In this document: positions 34,999 through 44,300 of the stretch, one piece after another
Layout: every line of letters begins with the position of its first letter
How positions within the stretch are numbered: position 1 is the first letter of the stretch
The notes under the pieces: generated by a model
Told to the model about the DNA's origin: nothing
Seen by the model: the letters and a program-made list of their open reading frames with translations, nothing else
Database searches by the model: none
DNA from: Pseudoalteromonas rubra
GTDB lineage: Bacteria; Pseudomonadota; Gammaproteobacteria; Enterobacterales; Alteromonadaceae
Direction: 5' to 3'
NCBI RefSeq assembly: GCF_000238295.3
Contig: NZ_AHCD03000037.1
Location: 14,531-78,530 of the forward strand
DNA: 64,000 nt
Translations under genes and position numbers: made by a program

Positions 34999-37900
34999 TT
35001 ATAATTCCATTTCAAATTCGGCGTCAGGGATGGCTTGTTCAGCCAGCAGCCGATCTACGGCGGCGGCAAATTCGGCCAGCACCGGATGCGTCAGTAGGGT
35101 GGCCAGTTCAATACTGACCACAAATGCTTTTTCGCACTCGGCGATTAACCGGGCGGCTTGTACGGAAGAGCCACCCAGCTCGAAAAAGTCATGATTGATA
35201 TTCAGCTCAGACACGCCGAGCAGTCGCTGGCAGAGTTCGAGCACGGTTTGCTCTGTTGGGGTTTGTGGTGCCCGTTGTTCAACCTGAAGCTGATTCAGTT
35301 CAGGTTGTGGTAGTTGTTTTAGGTCCAGCTTGCCATTTAAGGTCAGCGGAAAGTGACTCACAAACAGCAGGTGTTTTGGTCGCATATAAGGGGGCAACTG
35401 TGCGTTCAGCCAGTTGAGCAAGGTGCGAGGCTGTGACTCTGCCACTTGTACGGTGTCGTCCTGATTCAACACACAGTATGCGATCAGTTGTTGTGCATGG
35501 CCTTGCACCTGACACACGACGGCCTGAGCTATATCGGGATGCGCCAGTAGTTTTGCTTCAATCTCGCCCGGCTCTATGCGGTAGCCATTAATTTCCAGCT
35601 GCTGATCGGTACGTGCCACAAACTGCAGGGTGTCTTTGTCGACTCGGCGCACTAAGTCACCGGTCCGATATACCTGCTCATGGAGGCGTTGTGAGTCGTG
35701 GTGCAGTGTGAGTTCGAAGAAGTGCGCTGCTGTTTTATCGGCATTTTGCCAATAACCCAGTCCGGTACTACTCCCTGCACTGTGTAGCTCGCCGCAGCCA
35801 CCTGGTGGCACAGGTCGCTGATATTTATCCAGTACATACAAGCGGCTATTGCGAATAGCACGTCCTATGGTGACAGGCTGCTGCGGGAGCACCTCAGCCT
35901 GGCTGATACAGACACTGGTTTCACTGAGCCCATATTCGTTGTACAAGGTTTTTGCCAGCGGTATGTGCACCGGATTCAGTGGCGCACCGCCGACAAACAG
36001 CACGTCTAACTCGCACGCCGCCAGTAGATCCGGAAACTGATTGACCAGAACGGTGGGCACGAACGCGACATCGACCTGCTGACGACGCAAGAAATCACAT
36101 AATCTGGGCACGTCACGACGGATGGCCTCAGGCATGATCTCCAGTCGTGCGCCCGCAGCGAGCGCAGGAAATATCTCTATGATGGACGCGTCGAACACAT
36201 ATTCCGCATACTGACTGGCAATTACCTGACGTGACCGGCCAATTAATCGGTGGCTGTACATCATGTGTTCTGAGAGGTTGATAAGGCCACGGTGGCTGAG
36301 CATGGCCCCTTTGGGTGTACCAGTGGTACCTGAGGTATAAATGAGATAAGCGAGGCGATCTGCGCTGTGGTTAAAGTCGATACAATAAGAGTCGGATTGC
36401 GTTTCTGGCCAGTCACGCCAGTGATACAGCAAAGTGGGCACCGTTGACCAGCTCAGTGCATCATCACTGAGTAGCAGCGCACACTGTGCCTGCTGCAACA
36501 GGGTTTCGCGCCGGGATTGCGGGTGGTTAGGCGACAGCGCAACGAATGCTGCACCGGCCTTGAGTGTGGCCAGCATGGCGATGATCATGTCGCAGCCTTT
36601 GTGAAAGTGCAGCGCGACATGGGCGGGCTCAGCACCCGGTGTACCCAGACGTTGATGCAATGTGGCGGCCAGTTGTGACGACAAGCTATCCAGCTCAGCA
36701 TAACTCAGTTGCTGGTCTTCAAATGACAGGGCGATGTTGTGTGGTGCACGTTGGCAGGCTTGTGCAAAGCAGGCTAACCAGTTTGTCTGTGATTCACTGT
36801 ACTGCTGAGCCTGTTGGGCCACGAGTGCCTGAAACTGTATGTCACTCAGCAGTGGACAGTCGCGCACTGCGCGTTCAGGTGCACTCACCAGGTTCTCTAA
36901 CAGCACCTGGTAGAATGCCAGGAATTGCTCGCAACGAGTGGCATCAAAGCGGGTCGTGGCATAGGTGAACTGCCCTTGCAGCTGAGTGCCGTCGTCTTTA
37001 AAGACCATATTCCATTCAAACTTGGCCGGGGTATAGGCGTAATCCTCTGGGTTTTCCTGGATCACTTCAAAGCCGTTAAATGCCTGATCCATTGGGTTGA
37101 ACTGGTCCAGAGTGAAGAACAGCTGGAAGAGCGGCGATAAACCACTTTGTCGCTCCACGTTCAGTGCGTCTGCCAGCACATCCGCTGATACCCCCTGATG
37201 GCTTTTGGCTTCATGAACCTGTCCCTGCACTTGTGTCATGAGTGCGGTAAAGCTGAGTGTGCTGTCTAAGCGCAGAGGCAGCGCCAGGGTGTTAACAAAG
37301 TAGCCCATCAACTCGTGACTATCCGGATGGGCGCGGTTGTCACTGGGAGTGCCGATCACGATGTCATCCCGGTCAGCCCAGAAACACGCGGCGAGCTGAA
37401 AACTGCTAAGCAGCGTCGCATACAGACTCACCCCCTGCTGTTGTGCCAGAGTGCGCAATGACTGGGTCAGGGTATCGGGTAATGTGAAGGTCAGCGCCCG
37501 GCCTTGCGGATCATAGCTGGCACTGCGGCTAAAGTCGCTTTCCCAGGGAGTCAGGTCTATACCGGCAAACGCCTGCTGCCAGTAAGCCAGCTCAGTGCTG
37601 TCATCTTGTTGGCTGCGCCAGTACGCGTAGTCCCGGTAGGTCAGCGCAGGAGGCGTGATAACTTTGCCGGCCATTTGCTGATCCAGTTCATGAATAAAGC
37701 GCTCGACTGACCAGCCGTCAAAGGCAATATGATGAAACACCAGCAGCAGTCTGTAGCTTGGCAAAGGGCCTACGCGTAATTGTGCCACTTTCACCGGGGC
37801 TGAGGTGTCCAGTGCAAACGGCGCATTGACAAATTCCTGTAATCCTCTGTCATTATTGCCACTCACTGCCAATACCTGACAAGGTATGGGATAGCGAGTC

Positions 37901-40900
37901 TGACTGATATACCAATGACCCTGATCATCCTGTTCGTAGCCTTGCTGTAACACCAAATGTCGGCTGATCACCTGTTGCACCCCCTCCATCAGGGCCTGTT
38001 GATGCGCGAGGGAATCGCAGCCCAGCATGAGTGGTATATGATAGGCACCGGCGGTGGTGGCAAGGCGTTCACTCAGCAGCATGGCCTGTTGTTGCGGGGT
38101 GACGGCGACGCGCGTAGCAGGATCTGTGAGCACGGGGATTGGCGCAATGTGATGCTGAGAATCCAGGTTGGCCAGCAGCGCAGCGGGTGTCTTATGAGTA
38201 AACAGTGCTTTGAGTGTGACTGCCAGTGATAAGGTACGCTGCATTTTGGCAACCAGTGTCATCGCACTGAGTGAATTGCCCCCCAGAGCAAAAAAGCTGT
38301 CATACATGCCCACCTGTTCAACCCCCAGATGCTCAGCCCACAGTGCACACAGATCTTTTTCCAGCGGGCTTTGCGGCGCTACATAAGTGGTACTGATGCT
38401 GATGTCCAGTGGTGTGAGGGCACGGGCATCGACTTTGCCAGAGGGCAGCAGTGGTAAGGTCGCACTACATTGTATTGCCGCCGGGTGCATATAGTCTGGC
38501 AGGCGCTCACTTAGCCAGGGTAATAACTGCTCGAGCGTTAGGGTGCTGTTGGTGCCGAGATACGCAACCAATGCTGGTCCCTGAGCCAGTGTTTGTACTT
38601 TCACACAGGCTTGTTCAATGTCGCCATGTTTTAGCAGCACAGCTTCAATTTCGTTGAGCTCGATACGATAGCCGCGGAGTTTGACCTGCGCATCATTGCG
38701 GCCCATAAATTCGAGGTTGCCACAGGGCAGACGACGTGCCATATCACCAGTGCGGTAGGCACGCCCGGCCGCGGTGGTGATAAAACGTGCTTCGGTTTGT
38801 TCTGGCAGATTGAGATAGCCGCGGGCAATACTGTGGCCGGAAATGAGTATCTCACCGGGACAGCCTACTGGCAGGGCACTTAAGGTGTCATCGACGATGT
38901 CGATGGTGACATGGCCGAGGGGCTTACCAATGGCCTTAAGGTTTTGCTGTTGGGCAAACTGGGTATGCACCGTTGCTGTCACCGTGGCTTCTGTGGGGCC
39001 ATACTCGCTGAACAAGCGCTGCTGCCAGGTATCGATCAGACTTTGACTACAAGATTCTCCACCAAAAACCACACGCCGGATGGCGCTGGCTTTACCGCAG
39101 TGACCTATGGTCTGCAAATGCGATGGCGACGCCACCAGGTGGGTGACTTCCCGGTCGAGAATTTCTTCTCGCATTGCCAGCGGGTCGTTGCAGCTGCGCT
39201 CGCTGGGGATGACCAGGCAGGCGCCATTGAGCAGGGTCATAAACAGGGGTTCGACCGAGGCATCAAAAAAGTAAGGCGGTAACCAATAGGTCCGCTCGTC
39301 AGCGTCGAACTGATAGACCTCTGAGATACTATGTACCAGCGCGTCAACATGGCCATGCTCGACCATAACGCCCTTGGGTTGTCCGGTACTACCCGAAGTA
39401 TAAATGACATAGGCGAGTTGCTCAGCACAGCGGTGCGGTAACGCATCATCCGCCGGGCCTGTTAGTAAGGCCTCTGTTGTGACCACAGGCAGGGCACTCG
39501 GCTGCGCCAATTGCTGTGCTTGTGTGGCCAGGTGGGGAAGTGTCAGTAGCAACACCGCGCCACTGTCATCGAGAATAAACTGATTACGGCTACTGGCCTG
39601 GGTTGGGCTAAGGGGCACATACGCTGCGCCAGCAGCGAGAGTGGCTAAAATAGCTGTGACCATCTGTGGGCCACGGACAAACATCAGCGCCACTTTGGGG
39701 TCGTCATGGTGGGCAATCTGAGCGCGCAGATGAGTGGCCAGAGTCCTGACTTCCCGGGCCAGCGCACGATAGCTCACAGAGTGTTCCTGATAGATGAGAG
39801 CGGTGGCATCCGGGGTCTTGTCGGCTTGCTCGATAAAGCGCCCATACAGGTGTTCATACTCAGGCTTGTCAGCACTCAATGGGTTGCTTATGGATTGGGC
39901 CTCAGGCACATAAGTGTGCGATTGCAAAGGCTGGTAGGGCGCGGCCACACAAGACTCAAGCAAGTGAATAAAGGTCTGACGAAAGGCATCAATGTAAGCC
40001 GGGCTGAAGCGGTTTGGGTTGTAATCAATCTGACCTGAGATAGTCTCTTCGCTGTCATCCAGTGCCAGCAGCAAATCAACCTTAATCGGCTGATACAATT
40101 CTTCATCACTGAGTAACGGGCTGAGCGCAAAGGGTAATGACAGCGCGGGGTCAAGCTGGCTGGCCAGCTTTTGCACACTGAACATGATTTGCAGCGCACT
40201 TTGCTCACGGTCATCCTGAGCAAAATACTGAACCACTTCGTCAAATGGCAGATCCTGATGTTGCTTGGCCTGATGCAGGTTGTCTTTCACCTGTGTGACC
40301 AGCTGCGCGAAGCTGGCTTGTTTATCCAGTTGCGCTCGCAAGGCCAGGGTGTTGACAAAAAAACCAATAATATCCTGCGTCTGCGGATGATCCCGGTTAT
40401 CAGAGGGGACACCAAGCAGCACATCATTCTGGTTGGTGAAGAGCATCAAGGTATAATAGTAGGCACTGAGCAACACACTAAATGGTGTTGCACCGAGGTT
40501 GCTGGCCAGCTGACGGATCTGCGTGCCAAGTGGAGTGGGCAGAGTGAAATACACATTGCTACCGCGTGTCAGTGGTGTACTTAGCGGCTCGCTCAGCGTC
40601 TTTGGCAGCCGGGTTGGCAGCGCGCCTTGTAAGTAAGTCTGCCAGTACTCATGGGCTTTCTGCTGGTCCAGATCTTGGTGCCAGGCTGCGTAATCAAAGT
40701 ACGATAACGGCGATGTTTGTTGTGCCGCCCACAAGGGATCACCCAGGGCCTGGCCCAGCTGGGCAAAAAACAGCTGCATTGACCAGCCGTCAAAGGCCAT
40801 GTGATGCCATAAAAACAGTGTGTAGGTGGTTGATGCACAATGATAATGCACCACTCGCATGGGAGCGTCCTGAGTTAGGTCAAAGGGGGTCAGCACCTGA

Positions 40901-41385
40901 GCTTTCACCTCAGCTTTGAGTGTCTGGTGATCTGCGCACTCATGCTGCTCTGAACGCCATATCGTGCTACGAGGCTGGCAATAGAGCTGGTCGTCATGCT
41001 CGACAATCTGGCTGTTTAAGATCGGATGACGCACCGTCAGGGATTGAATCGCGTTATCCAGTGCTGCAATATCAACGGGATGGGTGTGCTCAACCAGCAT
41101 CGGAATATGATAGGCACAGCGCTGAGGCTGCATTCGGTCAACAAATAACAGCCTTGCCTGGGCATTTGATAATGAAGACAGCTGCAACACAGACCAGCTT
41201 AAAAAGGCCTGCTCCGAGTGTATCTGATGCTCTTCAAGCAAAGCCAGTAAGCATGGCTTGTTGGCTTTTAACTCGGCAATCAATTCTGCTGCGACGGTTT
41301 CCTCATATCCCAGTGCCAGCGAATTGTTGTCACCCAGCCAGACCCGCAGGCCTTGCGCATGTAGTTTTTGAACAAAAGATAACAT
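34999..41385 (-). CDS. NRPS, modules 3 and 4: TubC_N-C-A-T-C-A-T
   Basis: A 2128-residue bimodular synthetase. TubC_N docking occupies 1-52. C is at about 70-485 (HHMAFDG 194-200) and A at 505-1000 (YVIYTSGSTGQPKG at 659; code read as D-A-E-V-V-G-E-V-T-K, suggesting a basic residue). T has Ser1038 in GGNS. A second C lies at about 1085-1510 (HHIAFDG 1218-1224) and a second A at about 1535-2010 (IYTSGTTGTPKG; code D-A-I-F-F-G-E-V-C-K, unassigned; its A5 motif is NEYGLSE rather than YGPTE). The last T has Ser2074 in GGSS. No epimerase domain. Starts 1 base past the stop of the first NRPS gene. ATG 41385 chosen over the upstream frame. Confidence 0.92.
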   Translation of the reverse strand: MLSFVQKLHAQGLRVWLGDNNSLALGYEETVAAELIAELKANKPCLLALLEEHQIHSEQAFLSWSVLQLSSLSNAQARLLFVDRMQPQRCAYHIPMLVEHTHPVDIAALDNAIQSLTVRHPILNSQIVEHDDQLYCQPRSTIWRSEQHECADHQTLKAEVKAQVLTPFDLTQDAPMRVVHYHCASTTYTLFLWHHMAFDGWSMQLFFAQLGQALGDPLWAAQQTSPLSYFDYAAWHQDLDQQKAHEYWQTYLQGALPTRLPKTLSEPLSTPLTRGSNVYFTLPTPLGTQIRQLASNLGATPFSVLLSAYYYTLMLFTNQNDVLLGVPSDNRDHPQTQDIIGFFVNTLALRAQLDKQASFAQLVTQVKDNLHQAKQHQDLPFDEVVQYFAQDDREQSALQIMFSVQKLASQLDPALSLPFALSPLLSDEELYQPIKVDLLLALDDSEETISGQIDYNPNRFSPAYIDAFRQTFIHLLESCVAAPYQPLQSHTYVPEAQSISNPLSADKPEYEHLYGRFIEQADKTPDATALIYQEHSVSYRALAREVRTLATHLRAQIAHHDDPKVALMFVRGPQMVTAILATLAAGAAYVPLSPTQASSRNQFILDDSGAVLLLTLPHLATQAQQLAQPSALPVVTTEALLTGPADDALPHRCAEQLAYVIYTSGSTGQPKGVMVEHGHVDALVHSISEVYQFDADERTYWLPPYFFDASVEPLFMTLLNGACLVIPSERSCNDPLAMREEILDREVTHLVASPSHLQTIGHCGKASAIRRVVFGGESCSQSLIDTWQQRLFSEYGPTEATVTATVHTQFAQQQNLKAIGKPLGHVTIDIVDDTLSALPVGCPGEILISGHSIARGYLNLPEQTEARFITTAAGRAYRTGDMARRLPCGNLEFMGRNDAQVKLRGYRIELNEIEAVLLKHGDIEQACVKVQTLAQGPALVAYLGTNSTLTLEQLLPWLSERLPDYMHPAAIQCSATLPLLPSGKVDARALTPLDISISTTYVAPQSPLEKDLCALWAEHLGVEQVGMYDSFFALGGNSLSAMTLVAKMQRTLSLAVTLKALFTHKTPAALLANLDSQHHIAPIPVLTDPATRVAVTPQQQAMLLSERLATTAGAYHIPLMLGCDSLAHQQALMEGVQQVISRHLVLQQGYEQDDQGHWYISQTRYPIPCQVLAVSGNNDRGLQEFVNAPFALDTSAPVKVAQLRVGPLPSYRLLLVFHHIAFDGWSVERFIHELDQQMAGKVITPPALTYRDYAYWRSQQDDSTELAYWQQAFAGIDLTPWESDFSRSASYDPQGRALTFTLPDTLTQSLRTLAQQQGVSLYATLLSSFQLAACFWADRDDIVIGTPSDNRAHPDSHELMGYFVNTLALPLRLDSTLSFTALMTQVQGQVHEAKSHQGVSADVLADALNVERQSGLSPLFQLFFTLDQFNPMDQAFNGFEVIQENPEDYAYTPAKFEWNMVFKDDGTQLQGQFTYATTRFDATRCEQFLAFYQVLLENLVSAPERAVRDCPLLSDIQFQALVAQQAQQYSESQTNWLACFAQACQRAPHNIALSFEDQQLSYAELDSLSSQLAATLHQRLGTPGAEPAHVALHFHKGCDMIIAMLATLKAGAAFVALSPNHPQSRRETLLQQAQCALLLSDDALSWSTVPTLLYHWRDWPETQSDSYCIDFNHSADRLAYLIYTSGTTGTPKGAMLSHRGLINLSEHMMYSHRLIGRSRQVIASQYAEYVFDASIIEIFPALAAGARLEIMPEAIRRDVPRLCDFLRRQQVDVAFVPTVLVNQFPDLLAACELDVLFVGGAPLNPVHIPLAKTLYNEYGLSETSVCISQAEVLPQQPVTIGRAIRNSRLYVLDKYQRPVPPGGCGELHSAGSSTGLGYWQNADKTAAHFFELTLHHDSQRLHEQVYRTGDLVRRVDKDTLQFVARTDQQLEINGYRIEPGEIEAKLLAHPDIAQAVVCQVQGHAQQLIAYCVLNQDDTVQVAESQPRTLLNWLNAQLPPYMRPKHLLFVSHFPLTLNGKLDLKQLPQPELNQLQVEQRAPQTPTEQTVLELCQRLLGVSELNINHDFFELGGSSVQAARLIAECEKAFVVSIELATLLTHPVLAEFAAAVDRLLAEQAIPDAEFEMEL

Positions 41386-41386
41386 A

Positions 41387-44300
41387 TTAAAGCTCCATGA
41401 CCTGCTTTGCGCTGGTCTGTGTTGCACGCTGTGAACGAACGATGGTATTTACCTGAGTGCTGCTCAGGTGCTCTGCCAGTGTGGCAATGTTTGGGTAACT
41501 CAGTAGGGCTGATAGTGGCATTGCCAACTGCATAGACTCCTGCGCTTCGCGTACCAGCTTGACTGCCAGAATAGAGTTTCCACCCAGCTGGAAGAAGTCA
41601 TCCTGGACCCCCACCAGGCTTACCCCCAGGATCCGTTGCCAGAGCTGGCAAAGCTGCTGTTGTAAGGGGGTCTGAGGTGCCACATAGCTGCTCTTACTGG
41701 TCAGACTAGGCGCAGGCAGCGCTTTTTTATCCAGCTTGCCGTTGACCGTCAGTGGAAAAGCATCCAGCGCAATGAGCTGGTCTGGGATCATGTAACTGGG
41801 CAGGCGGGTAGCCAGACGTTGACGTAGCGCTTCGCACTCGCTGGTATGCTCGGCAGGGACTATATATCCCACCAGTGCCGTTTGTCCCTGATTGTCATAG
41901 GTCAGCACACAGGCTTTTGAAATTTCGTTGAAGGTTAGCAACTGCGCTTCTATCTCGCCCAACTCTATGCGGTGACCGCGGATCTTGACCTGGTCGTCCA
42001 GCCGGCCCAGATATTCCAGATGTCCGGTTGGGAGCTGGCGTGCTTTGTCACCGGTGCGATACACCCGACATTCACGCTCGCCGAGGGTCAGAGTAAAGAA
42101 ACGCTCCGCACTCAGTGCATCACGATTCAGGTAACCCGCAGCCAGGCCTGCGCCGGTGATATAGAGTTCGCCCGGGCAACCCATAGGTACGGGGCGATGT
42201 TGCTCATCCAGCACCAGTGCCTGCATGTCGGCTAGCGGCTTACCGATGTCGGCAATGTGACGTGGCATCGCGGCGCTCAGAGTCAGCGCGGTGACGTGTA
42301 CTGTGGTCTCGGTGATGCCATACATATTGACCAGGGTGATGCGGTCACCATATTGTTGCCACCAGGATGCCAGCTTGCTGTAGTTCAGTTGCTCGCCGCC
42401 AAAAATGACGTAGCGCAGGGTAGTAAGTGGCACCTGAGCGCTGCTGGCGATGTCGGCAAAGGTATAAAACGCACTGGGCGTCTGGTTGAGTACGGTGACG
42501 CCAAATTGCTGACATTGCTCAACAAACTGCATACTGTCTCGGATCTCCAGATAGTCCGGAATAAACAGCTTGCCTCCATAGGCCAATGCACCCCAGATCT
42601 CCCAGACACTGAAATCAAAAATATAGTCGTGGTATAGCACCCAGGTATCTTGCGTTGAAAAGCTAAAATGCTGCTCTGCGGCACTGAGCAGACGGGCGAC
42701 ATTGCCATGGGTCTGCACCACCCCTTTGGGTTTGCCTGTGGTGCCAGAGGTATAAATGACATAGGCCGGATCTGCGCCAGTGATGGTGCAAGCGGGTGAT
42801 GTGTCCGGATAGCTGAGCAGGGTTGCCTCATCATCGAGGAAAAGGGAAGTCAGCTGCGGTGTATTCAATTCATCAATGAGTTCACGATAGCTGATGACGA
42901 CCTGTACCTGAGCATCTTCGAGAATAAAGCCGTTGCGACTGACGGGCGCACGTGTGGACAGCGGCACATAGGCAGCCCCTGCTTTAAGCACGCCGAGAAT
43001 CGCAACCAGGGTATCCGGGCCCGGCGGTAAATATAGTCCGACAAACTGACCGCTCACATTCTGGGTCATCAGCCAGTGTGCCAGCTGGTTCGCGCGACGC
43101 GTTAGCTGATCGTAACTCATGGAGCCAGTTGAGGTGAACAAGGCTGTATTGTCTGGGTGGCGCTGTGCTTGTTGTTCGAATAAGGCAGTCAGGCTTTCAC
43201 TGGATTGCAACGGGGTAGTCAGCGGTTCAGGCTGCGTCGCCGCGGGTACCAATGCAGCCAAAGGTTGAGACAGCGCGGTTGGAGACGTACATGTCACCAG
43301 TTGTGCTAACAGGTGAGCAAAATTGCTGGCCATAGACTCGATAAACCACAGGTCATAGCGACTACGGTCATATTCCCATTGCATGACGACAGGGCGGTCC
43401 GGATCCTGACTGTGCATGTCCAGCATCGCAATATTCAGTTCGAATTTAGCATCCTGTGCCGGTGCACCCTGATCGAGCTGAATGTTTTTGAATGTATCCA
43501 GGGGAGTTGCGGGCTGCGGCGTGTCCTGGAAGGTAAAACATACCTGAAACAGCGGGTTCACGCCGGGTATACGCGGTACATTGAGTGTATCAACCAGCGC
43601 CGGGAAAGGTAAGGTCTGGTTCGCTTGTGCCTCTGCGCACACCTCAAAGCTCTGCTGGATCAGCTCGTCGATGGTCGTCTGTGGATCACTTTGTAAGCGG
43701 TGCACCACCGTGTTCACCAGCATACCCATGGTGGTTTCAAGCTGAGGTTGGTTGCGGTTGGCCATGGCTGAACCAATACAGATATCCTCATCTCCACTGA
43801 AGCGCGACAGCACAACATATAATGTGGCCAGCGTGGCTGAAAATGGGGTTATCTGATTGCGCTGACAAAATTGCTGAAGCTGTTGCCAGACGTGTCTGGG
43901 TAGTTCAAGGCGATAGGTATCGGCGCTGACGGGCACGTCTGGTGCCAGCTGTGAAACAGGTAAATTGATACGCGGCGGAGCGGACTGTAACTGGGTCTGC
44001 CAGTACAAACGTTGCTGCTGTGCCTGCTCGCCGTTCAGCCACTGTGCCTGGTGGCAGGCATAGTCGGCGTATTGGATGACATCAGGCACCGCGGCAAGAG
44101 GCTCGCCATTGCTGAGCTTGGCATACAGGGCCAGTAATTGTGTTGCAAACTGATTGGCTGACCAGCCATCATGGATCAAATGGTGCTCTACTTGCAGCAA
44201 GACGTGCTTTTCAGTATCGAGTTTAACCAGTGTCCAGCGTGCCAGTGGCAAGCTGTCCAGCTTGAATGGGGCATTGAGCTGGGCCAAATGCTCGGTGATC

